Origin: Symbiodinium natans
Lineage: Eukaryota > Sar > Dinophyceae > Suessiales > Symbiodiniaceae
Direction: 5' to 3'
Length of the DNA stretch: 64,000 bases
Assembly (NCBI GenBank): GCA_905221605.1
Contig: CAJNDS010000191.1
Location: forward strand, 186,001 to 250,000
Position 1 is the stretch's first letter; each line of letters opens with the position of its first letter. The notes beneath the pieces were generated by a model that saw only the letters and a program-made list of their open reading frames with translations, did not search any database and was not told where the DNA came from. Below, in pieces: positions 1-10,681 of this stretch. The position numbers and the translations under genes are program-made.

Positions 1-1889
1 GGTTCGACATGCTGTCCTATATGGCGACTGGGCCCCGCAAGATCCCTAAGGACCCCTAAGAGCAAACAGACCCGACCCCCCTTCTGCGCCTCGAGCACCT
101 CGAAACTTATCACGAGGGAGCCGTCCTCCACACCGTAGCCCTAAACCCTAAACCCTGAAGCCTAAATCCTAAACCCTGCTCGTGGGGTTTCTGGTTGGGG
201 CTTCGGGATTGGGGGGGTTCAGGATTTAGGGCTTGGGGTCGTGGGCCTGCGTCAGGAAACCGAGGCCTTGCAAGCTTCTCTCAGAGCAAGTCCTTCTACC
301 CGAAGACTGAGCTCTTGCTAAGGAACTTCAACTCAAATTTACACTACCTTGCCATGGTACAGAAACAATACTGTTTGCTGTAAAAGCCCGTATTGTTTGC
401 AACTTAGTTCGGACGCCAACTGGCTCCCCAAAGCCCTCAGCCAGGTCCTTTTCATTGATCTGATCGCGAATGAAGCAGATCGGTTTAGTGCCTTGAAGTT
501 GCAGCTGTTGGCTTTTGTGCATGTTAGGTTTAGGGCTTAGGGCTCAGGGTTTAAGAACCATGGCTGTTGCCACAAACATCCCGCTGGACGCTCCTCCGAG
601 CTTCGTATCCAGGCCCCCCGCCCCCCACTTCCCTGCACCCCTAAACCCTAAACCCTAAACCCTAAACCCTAAAGCATCCTAATCCTCTTGCCCGTCCCAA
701 ACGCGATGCAGGTGCAAATCGGATAAACCTAATACAGGCCCTAAGATGCAGAATGGCATTTGCCCCACCATCGCCCTATCCATATTGCCCTTGTCTGGCT
801 TCTTAAGCACATCGGCAACACCGTGAATGCCGATGCTTGCATTCAATAATAATATGTACTCCAAGATACTTTCACGTGTCTGTGCGGTCTTGCACCGATT
901 TCTTCTAACGAAATCCGCTTCATAAAAACGTCTTCGTTTAGAGGAAAGACGGCCACGGTGGTATTTCGAGGTAGATTCCAGATTTCCGCCCTCTAAACTT
1001 CCAGAGTCCAGATTGCCACCCTCTAAGCTTCCAGATTCTAGAGTTGCAGCCGCTCAGATTTCCAATTCAGAATCTGGAAACTTAGAGGATGGACATCTGG
1101 AATCCAGTAAACTTGGAGGGCGGAACTCTGGAAGTTAAAAGCGGAAATTGGACATGTGGATTCGCAAATACAAGCGTGGATCTTGGGCGGAGGGGGGGCG
1201 AGGGGGGAGGGTCGCGGAAACATATAGTTGTATATACATACATAATGCTATATTGTATCATGCTGTAATATTGTGTTACATTACATTACAATACATTACA
1301 AATGATATTGCGCTCCTTTATATGTAATATTCGATAAGAATCAGACTACTGTCGAATGACTGGCAGCAAGGCAGCGCTGAGGAACCGGCAAACTGCCGTG
1401 TCGTCTTGGAAGGTGTGCTCTATCTGTCCAAACGCTGAGCCTGGAGCAGTGTTGCTTTGGCATTTCTTACATGTCTTGGATTGTTTGCTGTGTCTGCTGC
1501 CTGTTGTTGGGTTGAGCCACCGTATTTGAACTGCCACAGCGATTTCGAGGTATACTCACCTCTGTTAAGCAAACTACCAGGTGGAAAGTTACCAGGGTGA
1601 CCTTACATATTGAAGGGTTTTCTGGCAGGTTGTAGGTTCTCTGTGGCAGGGGGCGTGTGAATTTTATAACCCCAAACCCTTTAAGCCCTAAACCCTCAAT
1701 CCTATCGGGCTTGCAACATCTAGAGGCTCCTAAGCCCTGAGCCCTATACCCTGAACCCTAACTCAAACCCTAAACCTGAAACCCTGAAATCCCAGGTCCT
1801 AGGCTCCAAGCCCTAAAACCCTTACACCCTTAAGCCTTATAAACCCTGAAACACTTACACCCTTAAGCCCTAAACCCCTACACCCTGAG
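1..1889. other. Repeat-rich region, no firm gene
   Basis: Short CCCTAAA and TTTAGGG runs (about 139-160, 640-672, 1672-1880) alternate with unique sequence. Positions 84-110 are open on both strands (plus: LEHLETYHEGAVLHT; minus: DGSLVISFEVLEAQ), so I cannot assign a strand. Positions 256-290 (plus) read as ETEALQASLRA after an AG and may be a coiled-coil exon. Positions 970-1140 contain short direct and inverted copies of CCAGATT/CTCTAA-type words. 1190-1205 is G-rich and 1235-1340 is AT-rich. Nothing else is supportable. Confidence 0.4.
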
Positions 1890-1966
1890 TTCCACATGCC
1901 GGCCTACGAAGAGCCGGCAGACGAGGAAAAGCCCAGGATCGGCGCGCAGAGCAAGGGCCTCAACTG
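1890..1966 (+). CDS. Candidate exon, acidic peptide
   Basis: An island between CCCTAAA-rich stretches. It follows CTGAG, is open for 25 codons plus two bases, and is followed by GTTTAT as a donor (AACTG|GTTTAT). The peptide includes MPAYEEPADEEKPRIG, and third positions are mostly G or C, unlike the flanks. The minus strand hits a stop sooner. No family recognised; neighbouring exons not identified. Confidence 0.3.
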
Positions 1967-2910
1967 GTTTATAGGGCTCAGGGCCCTAGAGCCCAAACCT
2001 TAAGGTTTTAGGGTTTAGGGCAAAAAGTGGCCCTAAGCCCAGAACCTTAGGATTATGGGGATTGGACAACTTTTGGGTTTGGTTTCATGTAGTTTTGGGC
2101 TTGCGGCATAGGCTTGCGGTCCAGCCGAGTGAAGTCCGGCCGAGTGAATAATGCCCATGCCAACTCCCTCAGCATAGGCATAATCTAGGCTCGCTTGGGG
2201 GGTTGCCCTAATTTCCTTCCGGTACTTTTGGCAACAGGATTCCTTGTCAAGCACATGTGGCCCCATTGGAGACCAGGCATAAGCACACCTTTGACAAGGT
2301 ACAGTGCGGGCTCTTGCTTGGAGTCTGGGGCCTCCCCCCTGCCCACATACACACACGCACGCACGCACGCGGCACACACACACACACAACAGTACATTAA
2401 TAAAAAACCAAAAATACAATAAGGGAAAAGAACATACAATAAAGGAAAAGACCAATCAGTCGCTGGCAGCGTGCAACCTAGCCCACCGGGGCAACCCCCC
2501 GGGCAGAGTTCGGGGTTTACGTATGGCTGAGAAGAACCTGAGCCGTCTGCGCAGTCCCCACGAGCTGCCATGGAGTCCTTGTTTGGGCCCAGGGCTTGAG
2601 TGAATAGGTTTATGGGGGTTCAGGGCTTGTGGGTTTTTGGGTTTCGTGCTCGCCTCTTCTCAAGCAAGGTATGTATGTGTTTGGGTGGGGAGGGTAGACT
2701 GCCGTGTCAGGGAAATGTCATGTAAAGGCAGGAGCACATATTGGGGTCCGTGGGGTCTCAACACAAAGTCCTTCTCAATTATGAGGCCTGGTTAGAGCGA
2801 TGTCATCCCGTGGCCCCCCTGGGTGGCTCAAAGAGCCCAAAGCCCTAAACCCAGAACCCTTAACCCAAAGCCCACAACCCCAAACCCTACTCAAGCTGCA
2901 AACTCACAAC

Positions 2911-2955
2911 CCTAAAGTTGAAGCGGATAGTCTTCCCGGGCTGAGCTCGTAGAGG
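2911..2955 (-). CDS. Candidate exon
   Basis: Fifteen codons in phase 0 on both sides: ACAG before, GTTGTGAGT after. The peptide is PLRAQPGKTIRFNFR. The surroundings are CCCTAAA-type repeat. The boundaries are good, but so short a peptide cannot be assigned to a family. Confidence 0.33.
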
Positions 2956-3360
2956 CTGTAGGGCTTGCGGTCTAGTTCATGAGTGTTCTAGTATGTAGGG
3001 ACTTGCCTTAAGCAGGGACTGAGCATTTTGGTTTTGGGTCATAATTCGGATCTAGGCCTTAGGGGTCCTACGCAAGGATTGGCAACTATTTGTCCATCCT
3101 GCTTCAGGTTCCCAAGCAACCCTGGGAAATGGGGCTTAAGGTATAGGGGACAGGGTTTCTTTGGTTCACAGGGGTTTGCAAACGACTGACACGGCCCGCG
3201 GCCTTGACTGGTTTCCTACAAGACTAGAACTAAAGCTTCAAAAGGTGGCTTACTCGACTGCCAAGACTGTAAGGAAAAGCGCAACATCGAAACGAGGGCC
3301 TTGCCTGGTCTTGGCCTGCCTGCACGTCCGAGGGCCTCCGCTTGAGTTGTACGAACACCT

Positions 3361-3500
3361 ATATGTATATATATATATATATATACATGTATATGTCTCA
3401 TAAATAAATAAATATAAATAAATAAATAAATATATACCGGACTCCTCTATATATATATATATATATGTATGCATCATATATGTACATATATATATAACTG
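3361..3500. repeat. AT microsatellites (TA)n and (AAAT)n
   Basis: Runs of TATATA at about 3363-3386, AAATAAATA at 3403-3430 and TATATA at 3450-3498. Similar (TA)n tracts occur near 12900, 17615, 25340, 30690, 55550 and 57435. Open frames here are low complexity and not coding. Confidence 0.85.
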
Positions 3501-4215
3501 CAGTTTCAGGCTTTTGGCTTAAGGTTTAGCTTTTAGTGCTCGTAAAGGTTTCTAATAGCAGCCTGTGCAATTCTAACCCTAAGACCCTAAGACATAAGTT
3601 CAAAGCTTTGCCTAGAACGGGTTGATGGTACTCGAACTGGAAAAAGTAACTAGCTGGACTGCTACACCAGAAGACACGCAACATAAAAACAACCGGATAA
3701 TTGGACCCTCTGTGCTTTCTCACTTCCGCGAGATATAGACCCTAAATCTGTCATATCAAGCCAAGCCCGCTCATAAACCTTAAACTCTGAGCTTTATAAC
3801 TCCAATCCCGGCGTATAAAGCCGTTTACAAGCCCGCAAAGCCTCAGGAAGCGGAGCTCCAGCTGCAGCGAATGCGCCCCTGCGGCCTTGCGTCTTCACTT
3901 CTGAGCATTCGCCCGAGGCTTTACGGTTTAGGGTCTAGCGGGGTTTAGGGTTTCGGGTCTAGGGTCTCGGGTTGCTCCTCTGTACTGGCCCCAGATTGGG
4001 TTTTATGTAAACCGATACGGCCCTACTCGGGAATTGGATGTGATCAGGCCCGAAGGGGATTGTGACGGCTCCAAACGAGGAATCTTGGATTTGGGGTTTC
4101 TAAACCCTAAACCCTAAACCCTAAACCCTAAACCGGGGTTTGGGCTTCGGGTTTAGGATGAAGTTAGGTGATTCCGAAAGCCGGAATGCTGAGCACTGTG
4201 ACTTTTCTTACACGT

Positions 4216-4330
4216 ACAGTCAGGTACAGGCCGAGTGGTCACGATTAACCTCCAAAAGGGTTTAGAGTTTAGGGTTTAGGGTTTAGGGCTTAGGGTTTAG
4301 GGTTCTGGTCACGGTTAACCTCCAAAAGCA
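4216..4330. repeat. TTTAGGG block flanked by direct repeats
   Basis: A 22-bp sequence beginning GGTCACGATTAACC ends near 4258. It recurs with one change (GGTCACGGTTAACC) at 4308-4329. Between the copies is only TTTAGGG-like DNA (about 4260-4305). This looks like a telomere-repeat block gained together with a duplication of its target. Confidence 0.6.
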
Positions 4331-5253
4331 CAAGGAGATTCAACGTACACAAAGAGGACCTAAGCCCCTGAACAACAGATTAAGAACTACTAAAACCTTA
4401 AAACCCTGAACATAATTCAGAATCACAGGATTTGAGTCCCATGGAAGGCCTCGAAGGTTGGTGATATCCAGGCCGGCGGCGTCCTTGGCTAGCCAAGATG
4501 CAGGTGCAAGGACTTTGCACACCGCAAAAGGTCTTCAGGGTTAAGGTAGGCCTTAGCGCCTGAAAATCTGCATCCCGACAGGGCCCCTGTGCGCAAACAG
4601 GGCGGAGGTTTCACTCACCAGCCCAACAACCCTCATCGAACAAGTAGGGGGCTTGGGGTCGTGGCCTCTGGCTTGGGCATCTCCAGCCCGAAAGTCTGCT
4701 ACCCTCGCCACGCTTTGATCGTGAACCTCAAAGACCCAAACACCCTGACGGCCGAGATCCGGACCCCACCTACATATCCAAATTCTTGGATGTGTGTTGC
4801 ACGTCTTTGCCTTTGCCTTTGGGATCAAGGATCCAATTCCTCCATACCGCTACCGCGTCGGAAGTTTGTTTGTTGTCTGTTGAAGCCTATTTCCACAAGC
4901 TTCACGCTTGGAATCCTTTTGTTGCCTCCGACCTCTTGTTGGAATCTCGTTGTTGCCAGCGACCTTTCTTTCGGCTTCCGGGCTTTGAGGATTAGACTCG
5001 CTCTAGAAAAATGATGCAGAAGATGAGTTCACACATCCCCCGGGGATTTTTTACAACAGGCATAAAACACAATTCTGATGTGAATCTTGTCGGGAGGGGT
5101 TGTCCAGGCATCTAGGTTTAAGACTGAACCCTAATCCTTAGGCCCTGCATTCCATTTGATCTTCTTGGCGGCTCAAGGTTAAGAATTCAGGGCTACTTCA
5201 CGACTCCAAGTTTAACATTCAACTGTTGGCGCAGTAGGGCTCCCCAAAACCAT

Positions 5254-5293
5254 ACTACACGTTTTTTTTTTTTTTTTTTGGGGGGGGGGGGGG
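5254..5293. repeat. T17-G15 homopolymer junction
   Basis: A run of T directly followed by a run of G. Long G or C runs of 9-18 nt recur across the window (near 7714, 10710, 13219, 14006, 14286, 15060, 21840, 24812, 31027, 35360, 37000, 44907, 48327, 52397), often at the centre of small palindromic elements. Confidence 0.8.
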
Positions 5294-5358
5294 TACCTAA
5301 TTGCATACTTGCGCAACCAGTGCGGACCCGGCTTTCTTGCTGAAGGCCCTGGCGATAC

Positions 5359-5403
5359 CAGATCGCTCCGAAGAGCGAGCTTCGCAATCTGTTGGGCCGC
5401 GTC
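5359..5403 (-). CDS. Candidate exon, helical peptide
   Basis: Fifteen codons, phase 0 to phase 0, preceded by CACTAG and followed by a GTATCG donor. The peptide is DAAQQIAKLALRSDL, an amphipathic helix-like sequence with G/C-rich third positions. It lies downstream of the stop-bearing exon at 5774-5827, so it would belong to another gene or an alternative end. Confidence 0.38.
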
Positions 5404-5773
5404 CTAGTGGTTCGGGATGAAAGCAAAAACCTCCGAAACCCAAGGCCTCTGTAAAAACAGTATGCCCTAAAGCCTCAGCCCTCTGTAGTGGCGCAACCCT
5501 GAACCTCAACCCCTGAAGCCACCATTAACCAAGGGCGCAACAGTGAAATCCCTAAACCAGCCGAACCACACGTGAATGCTGGCGCAGATGAATGTCTCTT
5601 CCTTCTAGGGATTTCGTAGGCTCCTCAAAGAGTCGGTGGCCTTGAACTTCCAGGGGTGGCGGCTCTTGAAGGCTTAGGGGTTTCAGAGGGTTTCGGGGCT
5701 TAGGGTCAACGCCTAGCCAAAGCAGCTAAAGTTCCTCGGAGCCCTTGAAGCCCCCGAACTTGGAGCCCTAAAC

Positions 5774-5827
5774 TCAGTCCTTGATGATCCAGTCGACTTT
5801 CCTGGTCGGGATGTTCTCGACCTGCCA
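5774..5827 (-). CDS. Candidate terminal exon
   Basis: Eighteen codons ending in TGA, preceded by CTTGCAAG as acceptor. The peptide is WQVENIPTRKVDWIIKD followed by stop. Third positions are rich in G and C. It would close a minus-strand gene whose other candidate exons lie up to 10.3 kb. No domain recognised. Confidence 0.38.
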   Translation of the reverse strand, partial: WQVENIPTRKVDWIIKD

Positions 5828-5837
5828 CTTGCAAGAG

Positions 5838-5912
5838 GCCCTAAACCGGTTTAGGGTTTAGGGTTTAGGGTTTAGGGTTTAGGGTTTAGGATTTAGGGTT
5901 TAGGGTTTGGGT
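5838..5912. repeat. Head-to-head telomere-like junction and TTTAGGG array
   Basis: CCCTAAACCGGTTTAGGG is a perfect palindrome made of two telomere-like repeats meeting head to head. It is followed by TTTAGGG copies with one TTTAGGA variant near the end. An almost identical array with the same variant lies at about 48720-48792. Confidence 0.75.
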
Positions 5913-6374
5913 CCTTATTAAAACTAAACCCTGTACTTCCTACTGCGGACAATCATTATGTCCATGGTGAGTCAATCCAGATATGCACCGGACAGAACAC
6001 CCTCTAAACCCTCAAGCCGATCCTAGCCCTCTGAAACCCTCCACACGCTAGGAACTCTATAAACCCAGACCCTCAAAACCCCTGTAAAGACCAAAAGAAA
6101 CCTACAGGAAGCCTGGTGTTTCACGTAGGGGTCCCGAGCTCTGTGGGTCTCAGGGTTTGAAGGCCCTGGCCGTGTGGCAAGATCGTGAGGGTTAGAGCCG
6201 AAGCTGTGAAAACTCAAGGTCAAAACGTGCCTTAACTTGGTTGCTCTTTAACCTCTCCATAAAAGTTTAACTTTGAGCTCCCTTAATATGAGATTAGAGG
6301 AACCCTAAACTTATAAAGTGATAAACTTGCAGCAAAGTCCCACCTAGTTAAACATAATGCCCTGAACTGCCAAC

Positions 6375-6422
6375 CGTGGGCTCCGCCTCGGCAATGATGT
6401 TGTCCAGTCGCGTCGCGCGGCC
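6375..6422 (-). CDS. Candidate exon, coiled-coil-like
   Basis: Sixteen codons, phase 0 to phase 0, between TCGGGCAG and the donor GTTGGC. The peptide is GRATRLDNIIAEAEPT with almost all third positions G or C. It fits the series of short phase-0 exons in 6-10 kb. Function unknown. Confidence 0.42.
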
Positions 6423-6984
6423 CTGCCCGAAACAGTATATATAGGGCTTGAGGTTTGGGGGTCTCTCCCTGGGCGCAATCGCACACTCCGCATCAGGTGC
6501 CAAGACGCCTCCCAAACCCTTAAGCAAAATACAGCACCAATGGACCAAGTGCCTAAACCCTCCAAGCTCCAAACCCAAAAGCCCCCGCAGCCCTACCTGA
6601 ACCCTTACTCCACACGGAAGCTGAGAGCCCTGCATCTAACACCTGTAGCCGATTCCCGTGCTCTTTTCCTTGGCTTCGACATGAGCAGGGTTGACTGAGC
6701 AACCCATAGGATGTACTGCTCAGGGCTTAGTAAGAGTTCATGGAAGGACTGTGGGTGTAGCTTTAACCCTAGGCCATACGAAGAAACTACACTCTCTTGC
6801 TCTAGGGGGTTCTTGCGCGTATAGTGCCAAGACAGGGTCGACTAGCGCTGCTGGCATGCCTTAAACGAGCCTAAACCCTGAACCCTGAACCCTGAACCCT
6901 GAACCCTAAACCCTAAACCCTAAACCCTGCAATTGCCACGACCACAGGCCTCTCACCCTTCCTCCACCCGAATGGGGTTTTCTG

Positions 6985-7060
6985 AAATTAGGGGTACCTT
7001 GTTGGGGTCCTTATTGTAAGGGAATCCTACTGTTTGAGAGTCTGTATTCGGGGTCCCCTA
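6985..7060 (+). mobile_element. Family F element, short copy
   Basis: Shares the stepwise pattern GGGGTACCTT-TGGGGTCCTTA-AAGGG-ATCCTAC with copies at 25606-25682 and 58264-58335, and with the 3' half of the longer copies at 12274-12434 and 19240-19403. Short, no coding capacity; probably a non-autonomous element or intron-borne repeat. Confidence 0.5.
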
Positions 7061-7114
7061 TTATTTTCGTAAATCCCTATGACATCCCTCGAACCCGAAC
7101 CAAGTCTTGAATGC

Positions 7115-7188
7115 CTCAGCCTCCGGCGTAGCATCTGCTCTCGATTCTGCAGCTCGCCGGAAGCTCTGCTGACCAAATCCTCTTCACT
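7115..7188 (-). CDS. Candidate exon, coiled coil
   Basis: Twenty-four codons plus two bases, after GTGGAG and before a possible GC donor (CTGAG|GCATTC). The peptide contains DLVSRASGELQNREQMLRRR, a heptad-like charged helix. Ends are less certain than those of its neighbours. Confidence 0.4.
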
Positions 7189-7535
7189 CTCCACACACAT
7201 GAATCCCAGAATCTTCAAAGCAACAAAAAGCCACTCCGCCTGAAATCCTCAACCACCAAGGCCTTTGCGCGCCGAAATGAAAGGCAGAATTTACTGATCC
7301 GAAGCCCTTTTTTTCCACGCTAAACCTGCTCAGCCCCAAGTGATGAGCCTGCGCTGGCATGTTGGGGGAGTTAGGCCCCCTTTTGGTGAAACCCATGAAA
7401 TGTGGGACCTCTTTTCAACAGTATGTTTCAAGGGTTCCTAAGCCCTAGCCCCTGACTCCCTAGGCTGAACCGTGAACACCCCGAAGGCAACTTACTACTG
7501 ATCGAAGCACTGTAACGAAGAAAATTGCCACCCAC

Positions 7536-7576
7536 GCTCCTCCAAGGCATTGCGGTTGGCTTCGACCTCTGTCAGA
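7536..7576 (-). CDS. Candidate exon, coiled coil
   Basis: Open between ACTAG and the donor GTGGGT. It reads LTEVEANRNALEE with phase 2 at the start and phase 1 at the end. It belongs in style with the coiled-coil exons on either side. Confidence 0.38.
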
Positions 7577-7912
7577 CTAGTCCCCATGTAGCATTCGCAC
7601 AAATGGCTAAAACCCAAGACTGCAAGAATGTCCTACTTCCAGAACCAGAAATACAAGGGACATGTCTACCCCCAAACCCCTAATCCCTAAACCGTACACC
7701 CCAAACAAGATAACCCCCCCCCCCCCGGCCCTGTAAACAAGGCTCAGGCACCCTCCTGGCTCTGGTAAAACCCCCCAACCCAGGCCTAAAAAACCACCAA
7801 AAGAGCAGACGTCTTGATTACGGTCCCTTTTGAGGGTACCCTGGATGCAAGGCCCCGTGTTACAAAAAGGGGCCCGGGTTCCGCGAACCTACCACATCGC
7901 AACCCCCCCCAC

Positions 7913-7984
7913 CTTCTTGCTTAAGAAGTCAAGGTCGGCTTCCAGGTTCAGCGCGAACTGATCTGCCTGCAATTTCAACCGGCT
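7913..7984 (-). CDS. Candidate exon, coiled coil
   Basis: Twenty-four codons, phase 0 to phase 0, between CCTTAG and the donor GTGGGG. The peptide begins SRLKLQADQFALNLEADL and ends FLSKK, with regular hydrophobic spacing. The plus strand has an in-frame stop in its best frame. One of the stronger members of the 5-10 kb series. Confidence 0.48.
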
Positions 7985-8854
7985 CTAAGGCTCCGCCATC
8001 CCTAAGCTCTAAACCCGACCCTACACGGTATATAGGAAAGGAAGGAAATTCAAAGTTATCCTACAGCAAGCAAGCCGGGAAGGCGCCAGGAAGCTGGAAA
8101 AGAAGCTTGGGCTTTTGGGGGGCCGGGGTCAGCTCAGTTCCGGATTTCCCTAGGTCTTCGAAGGGTGTGTACGGTTTGAGGGTTGCAGGCTTCTATGTGG
8201 GGTTCACGTTCTACTTTGGCTTCGCAGCACCTTGGCACCCGGCGTCCAGTTCTTCATGTTCTGGCCTTTAAACAGCGCCTAAAACCTAAATATCTGCTAA
8301 GGGTCCCTCCAACATGCGACTCCCTTGCATCAGGGTACCTGTGAAGGAACATAACTTCGCGAACAGGTCAGGTAGCAATTTCAATGATAGTCAAAGGTTG
8401 GACCCCGGGTCCCACCTTTTCACGCAAGGCCCTAGATCCCGAAAATATCGGCAAAGTGCTAAAAGAGGTTCTCCTGCTAAGGCCCACGCTGCAGCTCCAT
8501 GTGTGCAATGTGAAAGCCTGCCTTGTCCATTCGGGACTCGAAGTATGTTTTGTGTCGCTCCTGGACATTGGATGAGTTTTGGCACTTGGGGCAGAGAGTT
8601 TTTGGCTCTGTCGCATCAACTCGAGCCATGCATACCATTCGGCCTACGTAGGCTTAGCGTTAAACGAGCCGAACTCTTAATAAGTACCTACATCTCCTGG
8701 CCTTAAAAGCCTCCGAGCCCGGCATCTGCAGAACTTCGGGTGACCTCTGACGACATATCAAACTCATACCTAAGATCCTACCAACCACAAAGCCCTAGAC
8801 CCTTAAGCGGCGGCCAGGTTTTTGTGAACATTGACATGCGGTAGCTGCCGGCAC

Positions 8855-8920
8855 CTGCGTGTTCTTGATCTCCGCCTCGGCTCTTTGAAGGGCCTTGGCC
8901 GATGCACGCAGGAGGGTCAG
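8855..8920 (-). CDS. Candidate exon, coiled coil
   Basis: Twenty-two codons, phase 0 to phase 0. The acceptor is TAGAGAG and the donor CAG|GTGCCG is near-consensus. The peptide includes LLRASAKALQRAEAEIKNTQ. Third positions are strongly G/C. With 7913-7984 and 9778-9858 it suggests one long coiled-coil protein on the minus strand. Confidence 0.5.
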
Positions 8921-9351
8921 CTCTCTAGGGTTTAGGGCTTAGGGGTTTACAGGGTGTTTATTAGTTTTTAATACAGGGGGCTACATACTTCACTCAGAAT
9001 GTTTACGTTTGGGATTACTTGCTTACTCAACAGGGTCCAGATTTCACAATCGTAGGCTGCACATAAACACTCCAAAAGCAGGTCTGCTGCCCCCTTCCCC
9101 CTTTTAAGGGCCCAAACTCGGGGACCATGTAGCTACCCTGAGATTGTTTAGTTAAAGGAGCTTGCAAGTTTGTGAGGAGTCGTCCTGGTTCGCTTTGGGG
9201 GTGCGCTAGCTGTGTTAAGCTGGAGCCCACAGACTCAGCGAGTGCTAAGGGCGCCACCGTCATCGCGTGTTCCCGCGTCTCCTCTTATAAGGAGTCTTAA
9301 GGTGTTCTTGCTTTTGTTGCGAAGTCCTAGCTTTGGTTTGGGGCTTTGGGT

Positions 9352-9442
9352 TAGGGTTTAGGGTTTAGGGTTTAGGGTTTAGGGTTTAGGGTCTCGGGTT
9401 TGGGGCTTAGGGTTTAGGGTTTCAAGGGTTTAGGGTTTAGGA
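9352..9442 (+). repeat. TTTAGGG array
   Basis: About eight TTTAGGG units with TCTCGGG and TTTGGGG variants. Typical of the short telomere-like blocks found every 0.5-2 kb in this window. Confidence 0.85.
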
Positions 9443-9777
9443 GCCCTGAAGCCTTCAGAACCCCGAGGCCAGACTCAGTCATGCCAGGGGGGGGGGGGGT
9501 CTGTTTGAAATCGCACGGGTTATTCTGGGCAGCTAGCATCCCATTCATATTGGGATTCTGGAAACGAGTCATGCTCCTAATTGAAGTTAAGCAACGGCGA
9601 AAAGTCTGAAGAACCCGTAAGGGGAGGCATCAAGGAGTGATGATCTTGCATGCTTCTTCAGGTTCTGCCAGGTTCCCACAACCAAACTGCAAGCCCCAAA
9701 ACCCAACCCTAAACCCCAAACCCTTAACCCTGAACCCTGAACCCCGAACCCTAAACCCTAAACCCTCTGAACCCAAC

Positions 9778-9858
9778 TCTTGAAGGGAGGTCCTGCTCCG
9801 AATCCTTGAGGGCTTTGGTGAGGATCTCGTTGTTCTTGTGCATCCTGAGAGCAAAGGA
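9778..9858 (-). CDS. Candidate exon, coiled coil, abutting family D element
   Basis: Twenty-seven codons, phase 0 to phase 0, between CTCCTTTAG and GTTGGG. The peptide includes MHKNNEILTKALKDSEQD. The acceptor AG at 9859-9860 lies at the very edge of a family D element (9861-9990), the same arrangement as at 55469. No domain beyond a predicted helix. Confidence 0.48.
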
Positions 9859-9860
9859 CT

Positions 9861-9990
9861 AAAGGAGGGACCCTTACAAGGGACCTTAGGGGTTCTTTAA
9901 GGGTTGCTTAGGGGCTACTTAGGTATATGGGGACTATATGAGGTATGTATAGGGGGTTGTATAGGGTAATGGATTCAGGGTCCCTTCTCG
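9861..9990. mobile_element. Family D element, copy 1
   Basis: Shares about 130 bp with 55472-55611: GGAGGGACCCTTA, then ACCTTAGGGG, TTAGGTATAT, ACTATAT-AGGTA, and an end near GTCCCTTCT. The ends are inverted-like (AGGGACCCTT/GGGTCCCTT). In both copies, on the minus strand, the element ends with CCCTCCTT-AG used as a 3' splice site of an open exon. Confidence 0.55.
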
Positions 9991-10243
9991 GAGGCCCTAA
10001 GACCTTGACCCTAAACCCCCTAATCAGAGCAGGTCTGGGTCCCTTTTAGAGGATTCAGGACCCTAAAGGTCCTGAAACACCCAGACCTTCTCAAGTCGGA
10101 TGAAGGCAAGGAACCCTCAACCCTGAACAGTAACCTTAAAGCCTAAACCCTAAGCCCTAAGCCCTAAACCCTGAACCCTGAACCCTGAACCTTGAACCCT
10201 GAACCCCAAAGCCAAGCAGGGCCCCATGAGACCGAACTCGAAC

Positions 10244-10276
10244 CCGGGTGGACTCCGGCCGGGAGAAGTTGAGGTT
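10244..10276 (-). CDS. Candidate exon
   Basis: Eleven codons in phase 0 between CCCTTAG and GTTCGA (alternatively six bases longer before GTTCGG). The peptide is NLNFSRPESTR. It continues the phase-0 exon series toward lower coordinates. Confidence 0.35.
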
Positions 10277-10293
10277 CTAAGGGCTCCCAAGCA

Positions 10294-10395
10294 TAGGGTT
10301 TAGGGTTTAGGGTTCAGGGTTCAGGGTTCAGGGTTCAGGGTTCAGGGTTCAGGGTTTAGGGTTTAGGGTTTAGGGTTTAGGGGTTTAGGGGTAAT
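10294..10395 (+). repeat. TTTAGGG/TTCAGGG mixed array
   Basis: Units run TTTAGGG, then TTCAGGG several times, then TTTAGGG again. The opposite orientation (CCCTGAA mixed with CCCTAAA) is at 10140-10205, so the two blocks face each other across 10206-10293, which holds the exon at 10244-10276. Confidence 0.8.
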
Positions 10396-10512
10396 TACCA
10401 CACATATTAGCGTTTAGGGTTTAGGGCTAAGCCACTGGGTTCCTAGAGCCCCCCACTCACATCCTTGGGCTACAGGATATGTCACCAGACACGCTTGCCC
10501 TGAGCCACAGAT

Positions 10513-10596
10513 TGGGATGTTCCTCCTTCTACTAAGAGTCCTGAATGGGGATTGTACCGCCTATTAAGGACTGTTAGAAATGGGGAACATCTCAAG
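10513..10596. mobile_element. Family A palindromic element, copy 1
   Basis: Imperfect palindrome: TGGGATGTTCCTCC-TTCTACTAAGAGTCCT at one side and GGACTGTTAGAAATGGGGAACATCTCAA at the other. Three more copies lie at 14739-14848, 29994-30098 and 51540-51640. No coding capacity, so MITE-like. Confidence 0.65.
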
Positions 10597-10681
10597 CTGT
10601 GCCATTGAAAGAGGTCGCTAGTGGCTAAGACAATGCGGTTGGTAGCTGGGGAGGCCTCACTTCAACTAGCCTGAAGTACGA

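Noticed and set aside
70-115. LEHLETYHEGAVLHT, faintly like a myosin motor segment
   Set aside because: Match too short, and the opposite strand is equally open.
2033-2603. Frames of 75-140 codons on both strands
   Set aside because: They run through CA-repeat and telomere-like sequence with no codon bias.
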